DNA from: Flavobacteriales bacterium
GTDB lineage: Bacteria > Bacteroidota > Bacteroidia > Flavobacteriales_F > PHOS-HE28
DNA: 5,750 bases
Direction of reading: 5' to 3'
NCBI GenBank assembly: GCA_025455765.1
Contig: JALOLX010000276.1
Location: 1 to 5,750 of the forward strand
Shown: positions 1 through 5,713 of the stretch, piece by piece
How the letters are laid out: each line of letters starts with the position of its first letter
Position numbering within the stretch: position 1 is the first letter of the stretch
Notes under the pieces: generated by a model
Seen by the model: the letters and a program-made list of their open reading frames with translations, nothing else
Databases searched by the model: none
Told to the model about the DNA's origin: nothing
Made by a program: the position numbers and the translations under genes

Positions 1-821
1 TCGGCCCCCTCGCGGGCGTAGGCTTCCTCCAGCGCATCCTGCAGGTCGTACCCGTCCACCCGGCGCACATCGGCGAAGGGCTCGAAGCGCGGCAGGTAGA
101 TGGCATCACCGGCGGGCTGCGGTGCTTCATCGGGGGTGGCCGGGGTGCTGTCCGCGATGCGCTGCCGCAGGGCCGTGGCGTTGCGCAGGATGCCCGAGGC
201 CCCGGTCTGGCGCACCACCTCGGTCATCTCCACCTGTCCGGCATTGAGGCCGCGCCGCCGCAGCTCGGCCACATCCAGCGCGGGGCTGTGCGGACTGCCC
301 ACGGGGGGCAACTGTGCCGGGTCGCCGATGAGCAGCAGCTTGGTGCCGGGGGCACTGAACACATGCTCGAAGAGGTCGCTGAGCAGGTCGCGGCGGAAGA
401 GCGCCCCATCGGCCCCGCCATCCTCGCCGATCATGGAGGCCTCGTCCACCACGAAGAGGGCGTTGTGGTCCTTGTGGCCGGCCAGACCGAAGCGCGCGTA
501 GCCATCGTCATCGGCGGAAGCACGGTAGATGCGGCGGTGGATGGTGCTGGCGGTGGCCTGGGCATAGCTGCCGAGCACCTTGGCCGCCCTTCCGGTGGGG
601 GCGAGCAGCACCACGGGCCGGCGTTCGGCGGAGAGCACACGCACCAGGGCGCCCACCAGGGTGGTCTTGCCGGTACCGGCATAGCCCTTGAGCACGAGGG
701 TGGCCTGTGGCCGTTCGCTGTGCAGCAGACGGTCCAGGGCCTGTGCGGCGCGGCGCTGTCCGTCGGTGGGCGGGTGGCCCAAGGCGTCGAGGAGGCGGTC
801 GGTGAGGGCCGGGGTTGGCAT
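1..821 (-). CDS. RecD/Dda-like SF1 DNA helicase, N-terminal part (3' end outside window)
   Basis: Reading the minus strand from the ATG at 821 gives 273 codons without a stop to the window edge. Helicase superfamily 1 motifs appear in order: Walker A GYAGTGKT (about residues 46-53), motif Ia APTGRAAKVL (74-83), Walker B VVDEAS (124-129), motif III GDPAQLPPVG (166-175) and EVVRQ (201-205). This order and wording match the RecD/RecD2/Dda group of ATP-dependent 5'-3' DNA helicases (SF1B). No long N-terminal extension precedes Walker A, so it resembles the compact Dda-like proteins of Bacteroidota rather than full RecD2. The expected role is cytosolic DNA unwinding in repair or replication; that is inferred from the family. 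The second RecA-like domain lies beyond position 1 and cannot be checked. The start was chosen because it is the nearest ATG before the conserved region. No Shine-Dalgarno sequence is evident, and two strong hairpins begin 11 nt upstream of the start codon. Confidence 0.9.
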   Translation of the reverse strand, partial: MPTPALTDRLLDALGHPPTDGQRRAAQALDRLLHSERPQATLVLKGYAGTGKTTLVGALVRVLSAERRPVVLLAPTGRAAKVLGSYAQATASTIHRRIYRASADDDGYARFGLAGHKDHNALFVVDEASMIGEDGGADGALFRRDLLSDLFEHVFSAPGTKLLLIGDPAQLPPVGSPHSPALDVAELRRRGLNAGQVEMTEVVRQTGASGILRNATALRQRIADSTPATPDEAPQPAGDAIYLPRFEPFADVRRVDGYDLQDALEEAYAREGA

Positions 822-832
822 GGGGCCGGGAA

Positions 833-908
833 GGTAAGGGCCCTTCGAGCGCCTCAGGGCCCTTACCACAGCCTCAGGGCCCTTCGAGAACCTCAGGGCC
901 CTGAGGCT
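833..908. repeat. Tandem pair of bulged palindromic hairpins (REP-like)
   Basis: Two nearly identical 25-bp units lie at 838-862 and 877-901, 39 bp apart. Each reads GGGCCCTTCGAG, two variable bases (CG or AA), then CCTCAGGGCCC. Each sits in a longer perfect inverted repeat. Hairpin 1 pairs 833-844 with 856-867 (12 bp). Hairpin 2 pairs 870-883 with 895-908 (14 bp). In both, an unpaired TC (845-846, 884-885) is followed by a GAG/CTC mini-stem with a 3-nt loop. The outer stems differ between copies (GGTAA/TTACC versus GCCTCA/TGAGGC), yet each remains perfectly paired. An imperfect palindrome with a conserved bulge is typical of REP-type elements. There is no T-tract, so a classical intrinsic terminator is unlikely. 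The pair lies between divergent genes and would fall in the 5' leader of the minus-strand helicase mRNA if transcription starts upstream of it. Confidence 0.85.
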
Positions 909-997
909 TGCCGCCGTTGGCGGGGCGGGATGGGCCGGAGGTGGGGCCGGCGGCACCGTGTCCTGAAGGATGGGATCCGGTGAAGCGCCCTTTCTGT

Positions 998-1005
998 TAC
1001 TTTTG
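998..1005 (+). promoter_or_regulatory. Candidate Bacteroidota -7 promoter element (TACTTTTG)
   Basis: TACTTTTG matches the Bacteroidota sigma-A -7 consensus TAnnTTTG exactly and lies in a locally AT-richer patch of a GC-rich intergenic region. It ends 23 nt before the ATG at 1029, which would give a short 5' leader. I see no convincing TTG-type -33 element at the expected distance upstream, so the call rests on the -7 box and its position. An AAGGA at 1016-1020, 8 nt before the ATG, could act as a ribosome binding site. It would drive the five-gene plus-strand run. Confidence 0.55.
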
Positions 1006-1028
1006 GCCGCCGCACAAGGAACACCCCG

Positions 1029-1781
1029 ATGAAGCAGCTCGCGTCCTACATCTTCCCCCTTATCCTGACATTGCTCGGTGCCACCCTCCTGGTCGTGGGT
1101 GGTATGCAAGGCCAGAACAGCTGGGTGCTGCTCGGCTCGGGCATCGTGCTGATCATCGGCGTACTGTCGCTGCTGTTGCAGGCGGGCATCGTCACCCGCA
1201 AGGTGGGCACCATCCTGGGCATCCTCTTCGCCCTCGGCGCCGTGGTGCTGGCCTACCGCAACTACCGCTCCGTGAAGGAGGTGCTGGAGTTCACCGAACG
1301 CAAGAAGGCCAACGACACCCTCATCATCCAAGGGTTGAAGGACATCCGCACCGCGCAGATCGGTTACCGCCAGGCCAATGGCGTGTACACCGGCAACATG
1401 GAGGTGCTGCGCGGCTTCGTGAAGAGCGGCACCATCCCCATGATCCGCTCGGTGGGCCAGGTGCCCGACACCCTCACGGAGATCGATGCATTGAAGCTGG
1501 GCATCATCGTGCGCGATACCCTGCAGGCCCCCGCATTGGACAGCCTGTTCATGAGCGCCCGCGCACAGGAAGGCCGCGCCTATCCGTTCGATGCCAACAC
1601 CTTCGGTCTATCACCGGTGAGCAAGCAGCCCTACAAGCTGCAGGCCGGCAGCATCTCCAGCAGCAACCGCAACGTGCCGGTGTTCATCGCCAAGGACCCC
1701 ACCCCGATGGTGGCTGGGGATACGTTGATGGTCGGCAACATGGAGAAGCAGAGCACTGCCGGCAACTGGTCGGGCGAGTAA
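1029..1781 (+). CDS. Membrane protein of unknown function, three N-terminal TM helices and a soluble domain
   Basis: The 250-residue product has three hydrophobic segments at about residues 7-24, 31-51 and 58-76, followed by about 170 soluble residues. The charge pattern (RK at 57-58 between TM2 and TM3) suggests N-in, C-out, placing the soluble part outside the cytoplasm, but Arg and Lys just after TM3 make this uncertain. Residues about 103-130 (LKDIRTAQIGYRQANGVY, then EVLRGF) resemble the region after the N-terminal helix in type IV pilin-like proteins, where I..AQ..Y....G.Y is common; no prepilin cleavage site is visible. I do not recognise a named family and assign no function. The ATG has AAGGA 8 nt upstream. 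The gene is first in the plus-strand run and ends 4 nt before the DUF3822 gene, suggesting co-expression. Confidence 0.85.
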   Translation: MKQLASYIFPLILTLLGATLLVVGGMQGQNSWVLLGSGIVLIIGVLSLLLQAGIVTRKVGTILGILFALGAVVLAYRNYRSVKEVLEFTERKKANDTLIIQGLKDIRTAQIGYRQANGVYTGNMEVLRGFVKSGTIPMIRSVGQVPDTLTEIDALKLGIIVRDTLQAPALDSLFMSARAQEGRAYPFDANTFGLSPVSKQPYKLQAGSISSSNRNVPVFIAKDPTPMVAGDTLMVGNMEKQSTAGNWSGE

Positions 1782-1785
1782 GGCC

Positions 1786-2586
1786 ATGGACCGCGGGAGT
1801 TCCACGACCTCCCGGTACGCACCGGACCAGGAACGCAGCCACCATCTGAGCCTGCTCATCGGGCAGGAATGGAGCGCGTGGGCCGCCCACCATGTGGAGC
1901 ACGGCACGGTGGAAGCACTGTGCTGGGGCAAGAACGACCAGGCCCTGCGCGACGACCTCTTGCCCCATGCGCCGCTCTCGGTCTCCTTCGTATCGCTGCC
2001 GGAATGGAGCACGCTGGTACCTGACGCCGCCTTGCTGCCCGGCTCCGAAGCCCAGCACCTGAAGCTCGTACACGGCGGCATCCCCACAGGGGCCATGCGC
2101 GACGAGCCCATCGCCTCCCTGGCGGCCACCTGCATCTACGTCCACGACGACCTCACCGAGCGGGCCGTGCTGCAACGCTTCCCACATGCCCGCGCGCTGC
2201 CCCTGCATGGTGTGTTGCTGCGGGCCGCTGAAGCCCGCCACGGCACAACCCCGCTGGTATTGGCGCACCGCAGTGCCGACCGGCTGGATGTGCATGTGAT
2301 GCGCGAAGGGCGGCTGGTGCTGAGCAACTCCTACCCCGCACGTTCGGTACATGATGTGTTGTACTTCACCCTGCTGGCGGCCGATGTTACCGCGCTGGAC
2401 CCACAGACCGCTGAAGTGCAGCTCTGTGGCACCCACATCGGCAAGGCCGACCTGGACCTGGTGCGGCGCTACTTCCCCTTCTGCATCCCCGCCTCGGGCC
2501 CCGGCTGGAGCGAGCTGAAGCCTGCGGTGGGCACCGCTCCCGAACGGTGGCTCGCCGCACTCGAGCAATTCGCATGCGTATCGTAG
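1786..2586 (+). CDS. DUF3822 family protein
   Basis: The 266-residue product matches my memory of the DUF3822 pattern of Bacteroidota. It has an N-terminal LSLLIG strand (21-26), a middle CIYVHDDL...F segment (about 116-132), and a conserved C-terminal block around LVLSNSYPARSVHDVLYF (178-194) with a following VQLCG strand (211-215). Members are thought to have an RNase H/actin-like fold, but their biochemical role is unknown. There is no signal peptide or TM segment, so it is probably cytosolic. The first 18 or so residues are not conserved in style and a later start is possible, but the ATG at 1786 sits 4 nt after the upstream stop, consistent with translational coupling. The 3' end overlaps the rsmD start by 13 nt. 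DUF3822 directly before rsmD is a familiar arrangement in this phylum and supports the call. Confidence 0.8.
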   Translation: MDRGSSTTSRYAPDQERSHHLSLLIGQEWSAWAAHHVEHGTVEALCWGKNDQALRDDLLPHAPLSVSFVSLPEWSTLVPDAALLPGSEAQHLKLVHGGIPTGAMRDEPIASLAATCIYVHDDLTERAVLQRFPHARALPLHGVLLRAAEARHGTTPLVLAHRSADRLDVHVMREGRLVLSNSYPARSVHDVLYFTLLAADVTALDPQTAEVQLCGTHIGKADLDLVRRYFPFCIPASGPGWSELKPAVGTAPERWLAALEQFACVS

Positions 2587-3242
2587 GAGGACGCTTCCGC
2601 AACCGCCGCCTCGATCCGCCCAAGCAGATGGAGGCCCGGCCCACCACCGACTTCGCGAAGGAGGGGCTCTTCAATGTGCTGCAACATGGTTACGCGCTGG
2701 AGGACATCCGCGTGCTCGACCTCTTCGCAGGAACGGGCAACATCTCGCTCGAATTCCTGTCGCGCGGCGCGGTGGAAGTGACCAGCGTGGAGCAGGACCG
2801 CACGCTGCTGGCCTTCATGCAACGCACGGCCAAGGCGCTGGAACTGGAGAAGCAGTGGCGCATCGTGAAGGGCGATGTGTTCGCCTTCCTGGACAAGCAT
2901 CGCGGCCGCTACGACATCGTCTTCGCCGATCCGCCGTTCTTCCTTGATGGCGTGGAGCGCATCCCCGACCTGGTGCGATCGGCAGGGTTGTTGGAGGATG
3001 GCGGCGTGTTGATCCTGGAGCACTACGAACGCATCGACCTCAGCGGACTGCCCGGCTACCAGCGCACGCGGACCTACGGCACCGTCCACTTCAGCTTCTT
3101 CGGGCCTTCGCCATCACCATCGCCATGGAACGACCGATCGCCGTATTCCCGGGCACCTTTGATCCCATCACCGTGGGTCATGTGTCCATCGTGGAACGCG
3201 CCCTGCCGCTGTTCGCGCGCATCATTGTGGGCATGGGCGTGA
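2574..3242 (+). CDS. rsmD: 16S rRNA (guanine966-N2)-methyltransferase RsmD, with unusual C-terminal read-through
   Basis: RsmD uses S-adenosylmethionine to methylate G966 of 16S rRNA in the small subunit. The opening MRIVGGRFRNRRL, the RPTTDFAKEGLFN block (22-34), the SAM-binding DLFAGTGNISLE (49-60), acidic E73, GD at 100-101 and the catalytic DPPF (119-122) are all present and in order. The start at 2574 places the usual N-terminus; an in-frame GTG at 2547 would add nine residues deep in DUF3822. Family members in this phylum normally end just after a segment like YGTVHFSFF, here residues 168-176 (to about 3101). Instead the frame stays open for 46 more codons, a Pro/Ser/Trp/Arg-rich tail with no family character that is coaD read in another frame. 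The stop falls 118 nt inside coaD. This could be a true stop-codon loss or a small sequence error near 3100-3125. The core enzyme looks intact either way. Confidence 0.93.
   Translation: MRIVGGRFRNRRLDPPKQMEARPTTDFAKEGLFNVLQHGYALEDIRVLDLFAGTGNISLEFLSRGAVEVTSVEQDRTLLAFMQRTAKALELEKQWRIVKGDVFAFLDKHRGRYDIVFADPPFFLDGVERIPDLVRSAGLLEDGGVLILEHYERIDLSGLPGYQRTRTYGTVHFSFFGPSPSPSPWNDRSPYSRAPLIPSPWVMCPSWNAPCRCSRASLWAWA
3108..3125. repeat. Three tandem TCRCCA hexamers across the coaD start
   Basis: TCGCCA, TCACCA and TCGCCA follow one another directly, and the last A is the first base of the coaD ATG. In the rsmD frame they encode SPSPSP. The repeat sits exactly where RsmD would be expected to end, so slippage here may have shaped the unusual rsmD/coaD junction. 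A gain or loss of whole hexamers would not itself change frame. Confidence 0.7.
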
Positions 3243-3586
3243 ACACCAGCAAGCAGACCCTCTTCCCCGTGGAGCAGCGCGCCGCGTGGATCCGCGAGGC
3301 CTTCGCAGCGCATCCCCAGGTGGAGGTGATCACCTTCGAGGGCCTCACGGTGGACCTGTGCAAGCGGGTGGGTGCGCGCTTCATCCTGCGCGGGTTGCGC
3401 AACAGCACCGACCATGGCTACGAGCGCAGCATTGCGTTGATGAACCGTCAGCTCTCCGGTGTGGAGACGCTCTTCCTGCCCAGCGCCCCGGAGCATGCGC
3501 ACATCAGCAGCACCATCGTCCGCGAGCTCTACACCAATAAGGCCGACGTATCCGCGTTGGTACCGATGCGCCTTCTTCCGCGCTGA
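3125..3586 (+). CDS. coaD: Phosphopantetheine adenylyltransferase (PPAT)
   Basis: CoaD transfers AMP from ATP to 4'-phosphopantetheine, giving dephospho-CoA, the penultimate step of CoA synthesis in the cytosol. The 153-residue product has the usual length (about 150-165) and the nucleotidyltransferase signature GTFDPITVGH (10-19) with its catalytic His19. It also has Lys43 in the position of the substrate-binding lysine, LRGLR (88-92) and the ISSTIVRE motif (127-134, the ISSS-type ATP site). The ATG at 3125 lies four residues before the first conserved strand (IAVFPGTFDP) and is well supported. The upstream rsmD frame runs 118 nt into this gene. The downstream gene starts 1 nt after the stop, which suggests translational coupling. 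No key residue is missing. Confidence 0.96.
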   Translation: MERPIAVFPGTFDPITVGHVSIVERALPLFARIIVGMGVNTSKQTLFPVEQRAAWIREAFAAHPQVEVITFEGLTVDLCKRVGARFILRGLRNSTDHGYERSIALMNRQLSGVETLFLPSAPEHAHISSTIVRELYTNKADVSALVPMRLLPR

Positions 3587-3587
3587 G

Positions 3588-5138
3588 ATGTCCGTGCGCT
3601 CGCTGCTCACCACCCTGCTCCTCCTCTTCACCCTCAGCGGTGTGGCAGGCCCCTTCACCGTGGTGGTGGAGGCGGGTGGCTTGGGTGCCGATGTGGTGAG
3701 CCTTTACCGGGTGACCGACCTGTGGACCCTGCGCAGCACGCCCATCACCCGGGCCCTGCTGGACGCGAACGGCCGTGCCACGCTCACCGGTGAACTGTCC
3801 GAAGGGACCACCCATCGCGTGCAGCTGCGCGTGGGCGATGCCGCTGGCGAACTGTACCTGCGCGCGGGCAGCAACGTGCATGTGCGGGTGCTTCCGCCTA
3901 CGGGTGCGCGCAGCCTCAGCGGCACCACCAAGCTGGGCCTTGAGTTCATCGACCTGTCGCCGCTGGATGTGAACGCCCTGGTGGCCGACCTCAACGAGCG
4001 CGTGGACGCCTTCATCGCGGAAGACCTGGCCACCGACCGTGTGGCGGGCATGCAGGCGGCGGATGTGACGCGGCGCAATGGTGGCATGCGTGACAGCACA
4101 CAACGCCCGCCCACGCTCTTCGTCATTCCTGAACTGAGCGAACAACGGCTGGACACCTTCGAGCTGAAGTTGCGGCGCTTCTATGGCGAAGTGAAAGACC
4201 CGTGGTTCGAGGACTATCTGCACTTCAGCATGGCCGGTCTGCGCCAGGGCCCACGCGCCAACGACAAGGCCATCCACGAGCGCTACCTGAAGAATGCTGC
4301 GGTGCGCTACGACAACCCGGAGCAGGTCCGCTTCCTCCGCAGCTTCTTCGCGGATCTGCTGCAAGGCCAGGTGCTGCGCGACCAGGGCGACACCGTGCGC
4401 CAGGCGCTGCAACGCGCTGATCTGGCCGAACTGCGCCGCATGGTGCAACGCAACGACTTCCTGCGCGGCAACGTTCAGCTCAGCGAACTGGTGCTGCTGG
4501 ACCAGCTCTACCTGCTACATCCGGGCAAGCTGCTGGACCGTGCAGCCATCCTGCGCACGCTGGACAGCGCCGCGCACGCTTCACCCTACAGCGAGCACCG
4601 CACGCTGGCGGCAAACATGCGCTGGGACCTGAGCGCCATGCGGGCCGGTGAAGCGCTGCCGCCGTTGCGGGTGGTCGATGAGCGTGATCGGCCGGTGGCG
4701 TTGGACAGTCTGTTGCAGGGGCCGGTGTGCCTGGCCGTCACTGCCACGTGGTGTACGTACTGCAGCGTGGAGATGGCAGGGCTGGAGCAGCTGAAGAAGG
4801 ACAACGGCGATGCGGTGCGTGTCATCGTGATCGCCCTGGACAGCTCGGCCACGGCGCTGCGCAACTACCGCAAGGCACACCCCGGGCAGGACTTCATCTG
4901 GCTGCGTGCGCTTGCGGATCAGGAGCTGCGCGAACAACTGCGGCTGCGGAGCATCCCCACGTTCTATGTGCTGAACGATGCGGTGCTGGCGCGCTCCCCT
5001 GCGCCCTTGCCGAGCCAGGGCTTGGGCGCGCTCTTCCACCGTGCTGGCGTGGAGCGCGAGCGCGATGGTACCATCAAGGTGTGGGAGGAGCCGGAGGGCG
5101 TGAAGCAGCGGAATACCACCGCTCCCACGCCGCGATGA
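3588..5138 (+). CDS. Exported TlpA/ResA-like thioredoxin-fold protein
   Basis: The 516-residue product starts with a signal peptide (MSVRSLLTTLLLLF..., likely cleaved after Ala20), so it acts outside the cytoplasm. Residues about 22-120 look beta-rich, like the N-terminal DUF4369-type domain of many Bacteroidota TlpA proteins, though I cannot confirm that family. Residues about 180-350 look mainly helical and I do not recognise them. The C-terminal thioredoxin-like domain (about 354-470) carries the redox motif WCTYC (388-392, Cys389 and Cys392) and the cis-proline loop SIPTF (455-459, Pro457). A thiol-disulfide oxidoreductase role is expected from the family; the partner is unknown. The start at 3588 is chosen over an in-frame ATG at 3459 because it begins the signal peptide and lies 1 nt after the coaD stop. 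The 3' end overlaps the convergent NUDIX frame by 65 nt, leaving no room for a terminator between them. Confidence 0.87.
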   Translation: MSVRSLLTTLLLLFTLSGVAGPFTVVVEAGGLGADVVSLYRVTDLWTLRSTPITRALLDANGRATLTGELSEGTTHRVQLRVGDAAGELYLRAGSNVHVRVLPPTGARSLSGTTKLGLEFIDLSPLDVNALVADLNERVDAFIAEDLATDRVAGMQAADVTRRNGGMRDSTQRPPTLFVIPELSEQRLDTFELKLRRFYGEVKDPWFEDYLHFSMAGLRQGPRANDKAIHERYLKNAAVRYDNPEQVRFLRSFFADLLQGQVLRDQGDTVRQALQRADLAELRRMVQRNDFLRGNVQLSELVLLDQLYLLHPGKLLDRAAILRTLDSAAHASPYSEHRTLAANMRWDLSAMRAGEALPPLRVVDERDRPVALDSLLQGPVCLAVTATWCTYCSVEMAGLEQLKKDNGDAVRVIVIALDSSATALRNYRKAHPGQDFIWLRALADQELREQLRLRSIPTFYVLNDAVLARSPAPLPSQGLGALFHRAGVERERDGTIKVWEEPEGVKQRNTTAPTPR

Positions 5139-5713
5139 CGGGCAACAGCGACGGGTAGGTCTCCGCCTTCATCGCCGTCACCTCGGCGGCGGTCATCCAA
5201 CGCACGTCGGTGATGTCCTCTTCAAGCTGTGGAGCGAGCGCTTCGGTGGCCGTGCCCTGCATCAGGTACCAGTCAGTGCGCTTGAGGTGCTGGCGGCCTT
5301 TGCGCTCGTAGGTATGCCAGGTGACCGGCAGGGCCTCGATGATGCGCAGCTCGTACAGCCCGCATTCCTCGCGCACTTCACGCAGGGCGGCCGCTTCGAT
5401 GCCCTCGCCCTTGTCCACCTTGCCTTTGGGAAGGTCCCACTTGCCGAGGCGACGGATGGCGAGCAGGCGCCCGTGCGGCGCGCACCGGTGCATGGGCCGC
5501 CTGCAGCCAGTCCCACAGCTGTTCCGCTCCCGGCCCGAAGGCACGCACACCGCCGCGCCGCATCCCGCTGCGGAGCTCGGCAAGCACTTCCGCAAGGTCT
5601 TGTGCGTTATGGATGTGGACAGGCTCCAACGCACGATCCGACGTGGTCGCGGTGTCGCTGTCCATCAGGACCAAGGGAAGCCCCTCGATGAAAACCTCGT
5701 ACCTTCGTGGCAT
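5074..5713 (-). pseudogene. NUDIX hydrolase gene interrupted by a frame change and an apparent short deletion
   Basis: Codons 1-80 from the ATG at 5713 (5713-5474) give MPRRYEVFIEGLPLVL... to HAPVRAA, resembling the N-terminal part of the roughly 200-residue Bacteroidota NUDIX proteins. The homology then continues in another frame from about 5472 to the stop at 5074-5076: GRLLAIRRLGKWDLPKGKV. A perfect Nudix box GX5EX7REUXEEXGU follows (5424-5356; GKVDKGE, REVREECGL). This box binds metal for hydrolysis of nucleoside diphosphate-linked compounds; the substrate is unknown. Family proteins usually have about eight residues (a GGLVxN-like strand) between these halves, but only one base lies here. 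A deletion of about 23 nt plus frame change therefore fits best. The intact reading of both flanks suggests a very recent event or an assembly fault. A shortened protein from an internal ATG near 5492 would lack the first Nudix strand. Confidence 0.8.
5700..5707 (+). promoter_or_regulatory. Weak candidate -7 element (TACCTTCG) before the pyrE-like start
   Basis: TACCTTCG differs by one base from TAnnTTTG and ends 4 nt before the ATG at 5712. If used, transcription would begin at or just around the start codon, giving a leaderless or nearly leaderless message. It lies within the first codons of the minus-strand NUDIX gene. With one mismatch and no clear -33 element, the support is positional only. 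Confidence 0.2.

Noticed and set aside
833..908. Bidirectional intrinsic terminator
   Set aside because: The stems are strong but no T-run follows on either strand, and the flanking genes diverge, so no transcript needs ending here.
833..908. CRISPR repeats
   Set aside because: Only two units, spacer-like gap of 14 nt, and the gap itself pairs with flanking arms; no cas genes.
909..955. Small inverted repeats CCGCC/GGCGG (911-923) and TGCCGCC/GGCGGCA (909-915, 949-955)
   Set aside because: Short and expected by chance in such GC-rich sequence; no sign of conservation can be seen here.
288..983. Plus-strand open frame of 231 codons opposite the helicase
   Set aside because: It is antisense to clear helicase motifs, is rich in Gly/His/Ala as expected from complementary GC-rich codons, and runs through the hairpin repeats.
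908..1849. Plus-strand open frame of 313 codons
   Set aside because: It lies over the membrane protein gene in another frame; composition is Arg/His/Pro/Gly-rich and shows no domain, while the 1029 frame has TM helices and a promoter.
1684..2568. Minus-strand open frame of 294 codons
   Set aside because: Antisense shadow of DUF3822 and the preceding gene; Gly/Gln/His-rich without motifs.
2547..2573. GTG start for rsmD
   Set aside because: It adds MARRTRAIR before the conserved MRIVGGRF start and lies inside DUF3822; the ATG at 2574 fits the family.
3459..3587. Upstream in-frame ATG for the TlpA-like protein
   Set aside because: It would bury the signal peptide behind 43 Arg/Ser/Pro-rich residues that overlap coaD out of frame.
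3504..4448. Minus-strand open frame of 314 codons
   Set aside because: Antisense to the TlpA-like gene and the coaD end; long only because GC-rich sequence has few stops.
5378..5713. Programmed ribosomal frameshift in the NUDIX gene
   Set aside because: No slippery heptamer is visible at the junction, and a frameshift would not explain the missing residues.
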